Origin: Variovorax paradoxus
GTDB lineage: Bacteria; Pseudomonadota; Gammaproteobacteria; Burkholderiales; Burkholderiaceae_C
Length of the DNA stretch: 64,000 nucleotides
Reading direction: 5' to 3'
Assembly (NCBI RefSeq): GCF_902712855.1
Contig: NZ_LR743507.1
Span: 3,954,001 to 4,018,000, forward strand
A program made the position numbers and the translations under genes. Shown here piece after piece: positions 47,423 through 57,509 of this stretch. Within the stretch, counting starts at the first letter, position 1. The number at the start of each line of letters is the position of its first letter. Below the pieces are notes generated by a model that saw nothing but the letters and a program-made list of their open reading frames with translations, was not told the origin of the DNA and ran no database searches.

Positions 47423-48145
47423 TTATGCCACAGGTTTTTCGCTGTTTTGGCGAAACAACGTGCGACCACCGCTTGATTTGTCGAGCTGCGTCAAAACCGC
47501 ATCGTGCGCGGCCAGTTCCTGCTCGCCCGCGAAGATCACCGGCAGCTCGAACTGGCTCAAGTCGATGGCGACCACCGTGGTGCCCTGCACGGGTTCGGTG
47601 GACGCCACGTCGATCAACAGCGCATCCTGTCCACGCGTGAGGTTGATGTAGACGTCGGCCAGCAGTTGCGCATCGAGCTTGGCGCCGTGGAAGGTCCGGT
47701 TGGAGCGGTCGACACCGAAGCGGTCGCACAGCGCATCGAGCGAATTGCGCTTGCCCGGGTAGACCTGCTTGGCCATGGCCAGCGTGTCGGTCACTTCGCT
47801 GACGAAGGTGCGCAATGGCGGCAGGCCCGCGCGCTCGAATTCCTTGTTGAGGAATCCGACGTCGAACGCCGCGTTGTGAATGATCAACTCCGCCCCGCGC
47901 AGGTACTCGACGACGTCGTTGGCCAAGGTAGCGAACTTCGGCTTGTCCCGCAGGAAGTCGGTGGTGAGCCCGTGCACCTTGAGCGCGTCTTCATGGCTCT
48001 CGCGCTCGGGGTTGAAGTAGATGTGCAGGTCGTTGCCCGTGAGCTTGCGGTTGAACAGTTCGACGCAGCCAAGCTCGATCACCCGATCGCCGTTCTCCGC
48101 GGAAAGGCCGGTGGTCTCGGTATCGAGAACGATCAGGCGACTCAT
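47423..48145 (-). CDS. dnaQ: DNA polymerase III epsilon subunit (3'-5' proofreading exonuclease)
   Basis: DnaQ is the proofreading exonuclease of the replicative polymerase. The 240-residue protein has the DEDDh motifs: VLDTETTGL at the N terminus, IHNAAFDVGFLNKE, and HGAKLDAQLLADVY. A C-terminal tail would bind the alpha subunit. The ATG at 48145 was chosen because MSRLIVLDTETTGL is the usual opening. tRNA-Val follows on the same strand. Confidence 0.95.
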   Translation of the reverse strand: MSRLIVLDTETTGLSAENGDRVIELGCVELFNRKLTGNDLHIYFNPERESHEDALKVHGLTTDFLRDKPKFATLANDVVEYLRGAELIIHNAAFDVGFLNKEFERAGLPPLRTFVSEVTDTLAMAKQVYPGKRNSLDALCDRFGVDRSNRTFHGAKLDAQLLADVYINLTRGQDALLIDVASTEPVQGTTVVAIDLSQFELPVIFAGEQELAAHDAVLTQLDKSSGGRTLFRQNSEKPVA

Positions 48146-48149
48146 GCGT

Positions 48150-48230
48150 GCCCCCTGGCTCGGCACTTCGTACCCTCGCCGCCCCGCACGGGGAAGCGAG
48201 CCTGCCTGGGGCGAACAAGCGCTGCGCTCA
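48150..48230 (-). repeat. intergenic GC-rich repeat, copy D
   Basis: The dnaQ-fdx gap holds GCCCCAGGCAGGCTCGCTTC, then CCCCGTGCGGGGCGGCGAGG and GTACGAAGTGCCGAGC on the minus strand. These are stacked inverted repeats (CCCCG/CGGGG, GGCTCG/CGAGCC). The ACGAAGTGC piece resembles the CACTTCGTG part of copy A in reverse. Confidence 0.55.
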
Positions 48231-48569
48231 TCAGTGGTTTTCCTTGGCGTGGTTGATCGAATACTTGGGAATCTCGACCGTCACATTCTCCTGCGCCAGG
48301 ATGGCCTGGCAACTCAGGCGCGACTGCGGCTCGAGACCCCAGGCGCGATCGAGCAGGTCTTCCTCGCCCTCTTCCGCTTCGTTGAGCGAATTGAAGCCTT
48401 CCCGCACGATGACGTGGCAGGTGGTGCAGGCGCAGCTCATCTCGCAGGCGTGCTCGATGTTGATGTCGTGGTCGAGCAGCGCCTCGCAGATCGAGGTGCC
48501 CGCGGGCGCGGTGATTTCGGCGCCTTGCGGGCAGTACTCGGGATGCGGGTAGATCTTGATCGTGGGCAT
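48231..48569 (-). CDS. fdx: ISC-system [2Fe-2S] ferredoxin
   Basis: Fdx supplies electrons for Fe-S cluster assembly. The 112-residue protein has the adrenodoxin-type cluster motif CEMSCACTTC with the fourth Cys further on (RLSCQAILAQ). It is the last gene of the isc run, 9 bases after hscA. Length is normal. Confidence 0.95.
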   Translation of the reverse strand: MPTIKIYPHPEYCPQGAEITAPAGTSICEALLDHDINIEHACEMSCACTTCHVIVREGFNSLNEAEEGEEDLLDRAWGLEPQSRLSCQAILAQENVTVEIPKYSINHAKENH

Positions 48570-48578
48570 GTCGTTGTT

Positions 48579-50441
<1,863 letters not shown>

Positions 50442-50445
50442 GCCG

Positions 50446-50964
50446 TTATTGTCCCAACTGATCGAATTTGGCTTCGACGTCCTGCGCGAAGCGCTCAATG
50501 AACATGAGGGCTCTCACCTGCTGCACGGCGGCTGGGTAGTCGCCCTTCTCGTCGATGAGCCAGTCAAGCGACGAGAGCGCACGCGTGCGGCCGGCTTCGA
50601 CCTCGGCCTGCAGTTTTTCGAGCGATGCAACATCGTCGACCTCGTGGAGCGCTTCGCGCCACTCCATCTGCTGCATGAGGAACTCGGGCGGCATCGCCGT
50701 GTTGTTCTCGGCATTCACCGCCGAGCCATGCAGTTCGCAGATGTAGCTCGCCCTGCGAATCGGGTCCTTGAGCCGCTGATAAGCCTCGTTGATGCGCACC
50801 GACCACTGCATGGCCACGCGCTGTGCCGCAGCGCCTTGCGCGGCAAAGCGGTCCGGATGCGCTTCGCGCTGCAGTTCTTTCCAGCGCACGTCGAGCGCGG
50901 CGCGGTCCTGGGCGAAGGTCGCCGGCACGGCGAACAGTTGGAAGTCGGTGTCGTTCAGGTTCAT
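50446..50964 (-). CDS. hscB: Fe-S assembly co-chaperone HscB
   Basis: HscB is the J-protein partner of HscA. The 172-residue protein has a J domain with the HPD motif in REAHPDRFAAQG and a C-terminal helical IscU-binding region (LMQQMEWREALHEVDD). Start at 50964 gives MNLNDTDFQLFAVP. It lies 63 bases after iscA. Confidence 0.95.
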   Translation of the reverse strand: MNLNDTDFQLFAVPATFAQDRAALDVRWKELQREAHPDRFAAQGAAAQRVAMQWSVRINEAYQRLKDPIRRASYICELHGSAVNAENNTAMPPEFLMQQMEWREALHEVDDVASLEKLQAEVEAGRTRALSSLDWLIDEKGDYPAAVQQVRALMFIERFAQDVEAKFDQLGQ

Positions 50965-51027
50965 GGCAAGAAAAAACCGCCAGCACATGACATGGTGGCG
51001 GCTGTTGTCGCGGTCAGCGACGGCGCA

Positions 51028-51351
51028 TCAGATGCGGAAACTTTCGCCGCAGCCGCAACGGTCGCGTTCGTTCGGGTTGATGAACTTGAAACCCTCGTTC
51101 AGACCTTCGCGCACGAAGTCGAGCTGTGTGCCGTCGATGTAGGCCAGGCTCTTCGGGTCGACCAGCACTTTCACGCCATGGTCTTCGAACACCACATCTT
51201 CGGGCGCCAGTTCGTCCACATACTCGAGCTTGTAGGCCAGGCCCGAACAGCCTGTGGTCTTCACGCCCAGCCGCACGCCAACGCCCTTTCCTCGCTTGCC
51301 GAGGTAGCGGGTGACGTGTCGCGCAGCGGCTTCGGTCAGCGTGACGGCCAT
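51028..51351 (-). CDS. iscA: Fe-S assembly A-type carrier IscA
   Basis: IscA is an A-type carrier that binds iron or clusters. The 107-residue protein has the three conserved cysteines in TTGCSGLAY and DRCGCGESF. It starts 1 base after iscU ends, so the two are tightly linked. Confidence 0.96.
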   Translation of the reverse strand: MAVTLTEAAARHVTRYLGKRGKGVGVRLGVKTTGCSGLAYKLEYVDELAPEDVVFEDHGVKVLVDPKSLAYIDGTQLDFVREGLNEGFKFINPNERDRCGCGESFRI

Positions 51352-51352
51352 G

Positions 51353-51772
51353 TCAGTGGACGGCTTCGGCTGCAGCAGCTTCGGTCTTCGCGCCGTGCTT
51401 GGCCTTGTAGTCGCTCACCGCGGCCTTGATCGCGTCTTCAGCCAGGATGGAGCAATGAATTTTCACCGGCGGCAGCGCCAGTTCTTCGGCGATCTGCGCA
51501 TTCTTCAATGCAGCTGCTTCGTCGAGCGTCTTGCCCTTGACCCACTCGGTCACCAGCGACGACGAGGCAATGGCCGAGCCGCAGCCATACGTCTTGAAGC
51601 GTGCGTCTTCGATCACGCCGGTTTCGGGGTTGACCTTGATCTGCAGCTTCATCACGTCGCCGCAGGCCGGCGCGCCGACCATGCCGGTGCCGACCGAATC
51701 GTCGCCCTTTTCGAAGGAGCCGACGTTGCGTGGATTTTCGTAGTGGTCGATGACCTTGGAAGAATATGCCAT
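51353..51772 (-). CDS. iscU: Fe-S cluster scaffold IscU
   Basis: IscU is the scaffold on which clusters are built. The 139-residue protein has the three ligand cysteines in GAPACGDVM, TYGCGSAIAS and HCSILAEDAI, plus the HscA recognition site LPPVK. The end has a short Ala/Glu extension. It lies 50 bases after iscS. Confidence 0.97.
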   Translation of the reverse strand: MAYSSKVIDHYENPRNVGSFEKGDDSVGTGMVGAPACGDVMKLQIKVNPETGVIEDARFKTYGCGSAIASSSLVTEWVKGKTLDEAAALKNAQIAEELALPPVKIHCSILAEDAIKAAVSDYKAKHGAKTEAAAAEAVH

Positions 51773-51822
51773 GGTGTACCTCTCAAACTTTGTTCAATCG
51801 TGGAGCCTGCTGCGGTCGGCCG

Positions 51823-53043
51823 TCAGTGCGCCGACCACTGGATCGTGCTGATGTCGACGCCGTCCTGGAACATCTCCCACAAGGGGCTGAGCTCACGCAG
51901 CTTGGCAACGTTGTGCTTGATGGTCGAAATGGCGTAGTCGATTTCTTCTTCGGTCGTGAAACGGCCGATGGTCATGCGAAGGCTGCTGTGGGCCAGTTCA
52001 TCGCTGCGCCCCAGAGCGCGCAGCACGTAGCTGGGTTCCAGGCTCGCCGAAGTACAGGCCGAGCCCGACGACACCGCCAGACCCTTGATGCCCATGATCA
52101 GCGACTCGCCCTCGACGTAGTTGAAGCTCATGTTCAGGTTGTGCGGCACACGGTGCTCGAGGTCGCCATTGATGAACACCTGCTCGACATCCTTCAAGCC
52201 GTCGAGCAGACGCTGCTGCAGGCGGCGCGCATGGGCGATGTCGTCCTTCATCTCCAGCTTGGCGATGCGATAGGCCTCGCCCATGCCGACGATCTGGTGG
52301 GTCGGCAACGTGCCCGAACGCATGCCGCGCTCGTGCCCGCCGCCGTGCATCTGGGCCTCGAGCCGCACGCGCGGCTTGCGGCGCACGTACAGCGCACCGA
52401 TGCCCTTGGGGCCGTATGTCTTGTGCGAGGCGAGGCTCATCAGGTCGATGGGCAGCGCCGTGATGTCGATGTCGACCTTGCCGGTGGCCTGCGCCGAGTC
52501 GACGTGGAAAATAACGCCCTTTTCGCGGCAGACATTGCCCAGAGCCACCACGTCCTGGATCACGCCGATCTCGTTGTTCACGAACAGCACGCTGGCCAGA
52601 ATGGTGTCGGGGCGGATCGCGGCCTTGAACTTCTCGAGGTCAACCAGCCCGTTTTCCTCGACGTCAAGATAAGTGACTTCGAAGCCCTGGCGCTCCAGTT
52701 CCCGCATGGTGTCGAGCACGGCCTTGTGCTCGGTCTTCAGCGTGATCAGGTGCTTGCCCTTGCCCTTGTAGAACTGCGCCGCGCCCTTCAGCGCGAGGTT
52801 GATCGACTCGGTGGCGCCCGACGTCCAGACGATTTCGCGGGGATCTGCGTTGATCAGGTCGGCCACTTGGCCGCGCGCCTTCTCGACCGCCTCTTCAGCC
52901 TCCCAGCCCCAGGCATGGCTGCGCGACGCCGGATTGCCGAAGTGTTCGCGCAACCAGGGAATCATGGCGTCGACCACACGCGGGTCGACGGGCGTGGTCG
53001 CGCCGTAATCGAGATAGATCGGGAAATGAGGAGTTACGTCCAT
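51823..53043 (-). CDS. iscS: cysteine desulfurase IscS
   Basis: IscS takes sulfur from cysteine with PLP and gives it to IscU and to tRNA thiolation. The 406-residue protein has the PLP lysine in LASHKTYGPKGIGAL and the mobile catalytic cysteine in SSGSACTSASLEPSYVL. Length is normal. It follows iscR by 82 bases. Confidence 0.97.
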   Translation of the reverse strand: MDVTPHFPIYLDYGATTPVDPRVVDAMIPWLREHFGNPASRSHAWGWEAEEAVEKARGQVADLINADPREIVWTSGATESINLALKGAAQFYKGKGKHLITLKTEHKAVLDTMRELERQGFEVTYLDVEENGLVDLEKFKAAIRPDTILASVLFVNNEIGVIQDVVALGNVCREKGVIFHVDSAQATGKVDIDITALPIDLMSLASHKTYGPKGIGALYVRRKPRVRLEAQMHGGGHERGMRSGTLPTHQIVGMGEAYRIAKLEMKDDIAHARRLQQRLLDGLKDVEQVFINGDLEHRVPHNLNMSFNYVEGESLIMGIKGLAVSSGSACTSASLEPSYVLRALGRSDELAHSSLRMTIGRFTTEEEIDYAISTIKHNVAKLRELSPLWEMFQDGVDISTIQWSAH

Positions 53044-53125
53044 GGCTGGCTCGTGCTGACGTGGGGTTGTTCTTTGATCTGGGGCTGCTCGTGGCGGCGC
53101 CCGAAGGCGCGGCCGGATATCAGGC

Positions 53126-53662
53126 TCAGGACTTGGCGAAAGCGTTACCGAGAGCGAACACCGAATTCGGCGCGTTCACGCGGATCGGCTTGACGACCGG
53201 CTGAGCCGAGATCGCACGCTTGACGACCGGCTTGTTCTCGATCTGCACGCCCTTGGCGATCTGGTCGTCGACCAGCTTCTGCAGCGTGACCGAATCGAGA
53301 AATTCGACCATGCGCTGGTTCAGCGAAGCCCACAGTTCATGGGTCATGCAACGACCGGCTTCGCCCAGGCAGTTTTCCTTGCCGCCGCATTGCGTGGCAT
53401 CGATGGGCTCATCGACCGACACAATGATGTCCGCCACCGTGATGTCCGCAGCCTTCCGGCCAAGGCTGTAGCCGCCGCCGGGACCGCGGGTCGATTCGAC
53501 CAGTTCATGACGGCGCAACTTGCCGAAAAGCTGCTCGAGATACGACAGAGAAATCTGCTGCCGCTGGCTGATTGCAGCAAGCGTGACCGGACCGGTGTTC
53601 TGACGCAGCGCCAGATCGATCATTGCTGTGACCGCAAAACGGCCTTTGGTAGTGAGACGCAT
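53126..53662 (-). CDS. iscR: Fe-S-sensing regulator IscR
   Basis: IscR is an Rrf2-family repressor that binds a [2Fe-2S] cluster and represses the isc operon. The 178-residue protein has a winged HTH (MRLTTKGRFAVTAMIDLAL) and the three cluster cysteines in CGGKENCLGEAGRC with the histidine 3 residues later (MTHELW). ATG at 53662 has GAAGGAG upstream. It heads iscR-iscS-iscU-iscA-hscB-hscA-fdx; iscX is not seen. A type 1-like IscR site overlaps the presumed promoter. Confidence 0.96.
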   Translation of the reverse strand: MRLTTKGRFAVTAMIDLALRQNTGPVTLAAISQRQQISLSYLEQLFGKLRRHELVESTRGPGGGYSLGRKAADITVADIIVSVDEPIDATQCGGKENCLGEAGRCMTHELWASLNQRMVEFLDSVTLQKLVDDQIAKGVQIENKPVVKRAISAQPVVKPIRVNAPNSVFALGNAFAKS

Positions 53663-53673
53663 CGCAAGCTCCT

Positions 53674-53784
53674 TCAAGTGCTTACCGTTGAAATGACACC
53701 GTGGTTCTGGACCGCGGTGACTTCGTCTCCGCCCTGCCCGACCCATGACGCTGGTGAACCAGTTGTTAGGAGTCGGTCCTTCAT
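53674..53784 (-). CDS. possible leader peptide upstream of iscR (36 residues)
   Basis: Within the presumed iscR leader, an ATG at 53784 preceded by GAAGAA opens a 36-codon frame. Its TGA stop is part of the iscR ribosome binding site (TGAAGGAG). The product has no recognisable motif. It could couple translation to iscR or be chance. Confidence 0.2.
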   Translation of the reverse strand: MKDRLLTTGSPASWVGQGGDEVTAVQNHGVISTVST

Positions 53785-53801
53785 CGCGAAGTTCTTCTTT
53801 T

Positions 53802-53826
53802 GTTGTTGACTGTTTCGCTCAAGTAT
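53802..53826 (-). promoter_or_regulatory. type 1-like IscR binding site and promoter of iscR
   Basis: On the minus strand the 25 bases begin ATACTTGAGCGAAACAGTC and match the recalled type 1 IscR consensus (ATA-SYY-GACT...AGTC-RRS-TAT) at about 19 positions. The right-most part is weakest. TATACT (minus strand, 53827-53822) overlaps its left end and can serve as the -10 box. This fits autoregulation of the isc operon. Confidence 0.65.
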
Positions 53827-53906
53827 AACAGAAGCCCCCGAAGTCTGCTGGGGTAAACCCCAGCCGCTTCGTTGCACGCTCGGCTTGGAAAAAAGCGAAC
53901 CTCTGT

Positions 53907-56024
53907 TTACTGAGGTGGAACGGCGATGTTGTCGCCGCCGGACGCCCCGAAAGCCTGCTCGCGCAGCAGCGCCAACTGGTCGCGAACGCGGGCCGCCTTC
54001 TCGAACTCGAGGTTGCGGGCGTGCTCGAGCATCTGCTTCTCGAGCCGCTTGATTTCCCGGGCGATGTCCTTTTCGCTCATGTCCTCGACCTTGGCGCGCT
54101 CCAGGTCGAGTTTGGCCATTTCCTTTCCCGTCTTCTCGCTGTAGACGCCATCGATCAGGTCGCGAACCTGCTTCACGATGCTGCGAGGCGTGATGCCGTT
54201 GGCTTCGTTGTGGGCGATCTGACGGGCACGACGACGCTCCGTTTCGTCGATGGCCTTCTTCATCGAGTCCGTCATCTTGTCGGCGTACAGGATCGCCTTG
54301 CCGTTCAGGTTCCGCGCGGCCCGGCCGATGGTCTGGATGAGGGAACGCTCCGCGCGCAGGAAACCTTCCTTGTCGGCATCCAGGATAGCCACCAGCGACA
54401 CCTCCGGAATGTCCAGGCCCTCGCGCAGCAGGTTGATGCCTACCAGGACGTCGAAAGTGCCCAGGCGAAGATCGCGAAGGATCTCGACCCGCTCGACCGT
54501 GTCGACATCGCTGTGCAGGTAGCGCACCTTCACCCCGTTGTCGCCGAGGTAATCGGTCAGCTGCTCGGCCATGCGCTTGGTCAGGGTGGTGATGAGCACG
54601 CGCTCGTTCTTGTCGACCCGCACGCGGATCTCACCCAGCACATCGTCCACCTGATGAGTGGCAGGCCGGACCTCCACCTCCGGATCGATGAGCCCGGTCG
54701 GCCGCACCAGCTGCTCGACCACGTTGCCGGCATGGTCCTTTTCGTACTGCGCCGGGGTGGCGGATACGAATATGCATTGCCGCATCCGAGTCTCGAATTC
54801 CTCGAGCTTGAGAGGCCGGTTGTCCAGCGCGCTTGGCAGCCGGAATCCGTATTCGACCAGCGTGGTCTTGCGCGCCCGGTCGCCGTTGTACATGCCGCCG
54901 AGCTGGCCGATCATCTGGTGGCTCTCGTCCAGGAACATCAGCGCGTCCTTGGGCAGGTAGTCGGTCAGCGTTGCCGGCGGCTCCCCCGGCGCGGCGCCCG
55001 ACAGATGGCGCGTGTAGTTCTCGATGCCCTTGCAGTGGCCGATCTCGGCCAGCATTTCCAGATCGAAACGCGTGCGCTGCTCCAGTCGCTGCGCCTCCAC
55101 CAGCTTGCCCGCGCCCACCAGTTCCTTGAGCCGGTCGCCCAGTTCGAGCTTGATGGTTTCCACCGCCGCCAGCACCTTGTCGCGCGGCGTCACATAGTGG
55201 CTCGACGGGTACACCGTGAACCGCGGCACCTTCTGGCGTACACGCCCGGTCAGCGGATCGAACAGTTGCAGCGACTCGATCTCGTCATCGAACAGTTCGA
55301 AGCGGATTGCCAGTTCGCTGTGCTCCGCCGGGAAAACGTCGATGGTGTCGCCGCGCACACGGAAGGTGCCGCGCGCAAAGTCCTGCTCGTTGCGCGTGTA
55401 CTGCATGCGGATGAGGCGCGAGATCAGGTCGCGCTGGCCGACCTTGTCGCCGACGCGGGCAATCAGCCGCATCTCCATGTAGTCCTCGGGGGTGCCGATG
55501 CCATAAATGGCGCTCACCGTGGCCACGATGACGGTGTCGCGCCGCTCCAGCACGCTCTTGGTGGCCGACAGCCGCATCTGCTCGATGTGTTCGTTGATCG
55601 ACGAGTCCTTCTCGATGAACAGGTCGCGCTGCGGCACGTAGGCCTCGGGCTGGTAGTAGTCGTAGTAGCTGACGAAATACTCGACGGCGTTCTTGGGAAA
55701 GAACTCGCGGAACTCGCTGTAGAGCTGCGCCGCCAGGGTCTTGTTGGGCGCGAACACGATGGCCGGGCGGCCCAGGCGGGCGATCACGTTGGCCATGGTG
55801 AAGGTCTTGCCCGAGCCGGTCACGCCGAGCAGCGTCTGGAACACCTCGCCGTCGGTCACACCCTCGACCAGGCCCTCGATGGCCTTGGGCTGGTCCCCGG
55901 CCGGCGGATAGGGCTGGAACAGCTCGAAAGGCGAGTCGGGGTAGCGGATGAATTCACCTTGTTTCGCAGGACCGATCGGGTCCAGCTTCTTCAGGTCTGC
56001 TATGGCTTCGTTGTTCTCTGGCAT
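53907..56024 (-). CDS. uvrB: UvrABC excinuclease subunit B
   Basis: UvrB is the damage-verifying helicase-like subunit of nucleotide excision repair. The 705-residue protein has Walker A GVTGSGKTFTMAN, the beta-hairpin region YYDYYQPEAYVPQRD, MFLDESHQMIGQL, and a C-terminal UVR domain (LEKQMLEHARNLEFEKAARV). Length is slightly above the family average because of an N-terminal extension. It is divergent from the aminotransferase gene. Confidence 0.97.
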   Translation of the reverse strand: MPENNEAIADLKKLDPIGPAKQGEFIRYPDSPFELFQPYPPAGDQPKAIEGLVEGVTDGEVFQTLLGVTGSGKTFTMANVIARLGRPAIVFAPNKTLAAQLYSEFREFFPKNAVEYFVSYYDYYQPEAYVPQRDLFIEKDSSINEHIEQMRLSATKSVLERRDTVIVATVSAIYGIGTPEDYMEMRLIARVGDKVGQRDLISRLIRMQYTRNEQDFARGTFRVRGDTIDVFPAEHSELAIRFELFDDEIESLQLFDPLTGRVRQKVPRFTVYPSSHYVTPRDKVLAAVETIKLELGDRLKELVGAGKLVEAQRLEQRTRFDLEMLAEIGHCKGIENYTRHLSGAAPGEPPATLTDYLPKDALMFLDESHQMIGQLGGMYNGDRARKTTLVEYGFRLPSALDNRPLKLEEFETRMRQCIFVSATPAQYEKDHAGNVVEQLVRPTGLIDPEVEVRPATHQVDDVLGEIRVRVDKNERVLITTLTKRMAEQLTDYLGDNGVKVRYLHSDVDTVERVEILRDLRLGTFDVLVGINLLREGLDIPEVSLVAILDADKEGFLRAERSLIQTIGRAARNLNGKAILYADKMTDSMKKAIDETERRRARQIAHNEANGITPRSIVKQVRDLIDGVYSEKTGKEMAKLDLERAKVEDMSEKDIAREIKRLEKQMLEHARNLEFEKAARVRDQLALLREQAFGASGGDNIAVPPQ

Positions 56025-56128
56025 GGCTGTTCCCGACAGGTGGCGTGTCGCCGGTAAAATTCAAGGCAACCGGAAAGCGTAGCGCAAGTCCGGTTGCCAG
56101 CGAAGCTTTCATCCCAAAGGACCTTTCC

Positions 56129-57325
56129 ATGTCTATGTTCACCGCGGTCGAAATGGCACCGCGCGACCCGATCCTCGGCCTCAACGAGCAATTTGCAGCC
56201 GACACCAACCCCAACAAGGTCAACCTCGGCGTCGGCGTCTACTACGACGACAACGGCAAGCTGCCCTTGCTCCAGTGCGTGCAGGCGGCCGAGCAGAACA
56301 TGATGAAAGCGCCCACTGCGCGTGGTTATCTGCCCATCGACGGCATCGCGGCGTACGACAACGCCGTGAAGGCCCTGGTCTTCGGTGCCGACAGCGAACC
56401 CGTCACCTCGGGCCGCGTGGCCACCATCCAGGCCATCGGCGGCACCGGCGGCCTGAAGGTCGGCGCCGACTTCCTGAAGAAGCTCAACCCCAACGCCAAG
56501 GTGCTGATCAGCGACCCGAGCTGGGAAAACCACCGCGCGCTGTTCACCAACGCCGGCTTCGAAGTCGAAAGCTACCCCTACTACGACGCCGCCAAGCGAG
56601 GCATCAACTTTGACGGCATGCTGGCCGCACTGAACGCAGCCCCGGCCGGCACCGTGGTCGTGCTGCACGCCTGCTGCCACAACCCGACCGGCTACGACAT
56701 CACGTCCGAGCAATGGGACCAGGTGGTCGCCGCGGTGAAGGCCCGCAACCTCGTGCCCTTCCTCGACATGGCCTACCAGGGCTTCGGCTACGGCCTGAAG
56801 GAAGACGGCGCGGCCGTCGCCAAGTTCGTGGCAGCGGGCCTGACCTTCTTCGTTTCGACCTCGTTCTCGAAGAGCTTCAGCCTGTACGGCGAGCGCGTCG
56901 GCGCGCTGTCGGTGCTGTGCGAGAACAAGGAAGAAGCCGGCCGCGTGCTTTCGCAGCTGAAGATCGCGATCCGCACCAACTACAGCAACCCGCCGACGCA
57001 CGGCGGCGCCGTGGTGGCCGCGGTGCTCGGCAACCCCGAGCTGCGTGCCCTCTGGGAAAAGGAACTCGGAGAAATGCGCGTGCGCATCAAGGCCATGCGT
57101 CAGAAGCTGGTCGACGGCCTGAAGGCCGCTGGCGTGAAGGAAGACATGAGCTTCATCACCACGCAGATCGGCATGTTCAGCTATTCCGGCCTGACCAAGG
57201 ACCAGATGGTGCGCCTGCGCAACGAGTTCGGCGTGTACGGCACCGACACGGGCCGCATGTGCGTCGCAGCGCTGAACAGCAAGAACATCGAGCACGTGTG
57301 TGCCTCGATCGCCAAGGTCGTCTAA
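56129..57325 (+). CDS. class I aromatic/aspartate aminotransferase
   Basis: This 398-residue PLP enzyme is of the aspartate/tyrosine aminotransferase type (AspC/TyrB). It has VNLGVGVYYDDNGKLPLL at the start, HACCHNPTGYDIT, the PLP lysine in STSFSKSFSLYGERVG, and the substrate arginine region SYSGLTKDQMVRL. ATG at 56129 gives MSMFTAVEMAPRDPILGL, the usual opening. Aspartate versus aromatic preference cannot be decided by eye. An inverted repeat lies downstream. Confidence 0.92.
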   Translation: MSMFTAVEMAPRDPILGLNEQFAADTNPNKVNLGVGVYYDDNGKLPLLQCVQAAEQNMMKAPTARGYLPIDGIAAYDNAVKALVFGADSEPVTSGRVATIQAIGGTGGLKVGADFLKKLNPNAKVLISDPSWENHRALFTNAGFEVESYPYYDAAKRGINFDGMLAALNAAPAGTVVVLHACCHNPTGYDITSEQWDQVVAAVKARNLVPFLDMAYQGFGYGLKEDGAAVAKFVAAGLTFFVSTSFSKSFSLYGERVGALSVLCENKEEAGRVLSQLKIAIRTNYSNPPTHGGAVVAAVLGNPELRALWEKELGEMRVRIKAMRQKLVDGLKAAGVKEDMSFITTQIGMFSYSGLTKDQMVRLRNEFGVYGTDTGRMCVAALNSKNIEHVCASIAKVV

Positions 57326-57363
57326 GCCAATCACAGGCGAAATGCAGTCATCCAGGTGACAGC

Positions 57364-57405
57364 AGAGTGTGAGGGAATGCGTTTGCGACGATTCCTTCAC
57401 ACTCT
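57364..57405. terminator. strong inverted repeat after the aminotransferase gene
   Basis: AGAGTGTGAGGGAAT (57364-57378) pairs over 15 bases with ATTCCTTCACACTCT (57391-57405), with one G-T pair and a 12-base loop. There is no T-run after it, so it may act as an RNA-stabilising hairpin or factor-dependent stop. Confidence 0.5.
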
Positions 57406-57450
57406 TCCGGAAGCACCCATGCGTCGGGGTGTGGATAGGGGTTAGGCCCC

Positions 57451-57488
57451 CTGCAATGCAGCAGACGCGCTGATATATTGCACTGCAA
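57451..57488 (+). promoter_or_regulatory. candidate PhaR operators and promoter of phaZ
   Basis: Two palindromes with the same core lie upstream of phaZ: CTGC-AAT-GCAG (57451-57461) and TTGC-ACT-GCAA (57478-57488). The core TGC-N3-GCA matches the recalled PhaR target CTGC-N3-GCAG. An extended -10-like TGATATATT (57471-57479) sits between them, partly in the second palindrome. Confidence 0.55.
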
Positions 57489-57509
57489 CATTCCACTCGA
57501 AGACCAGCG

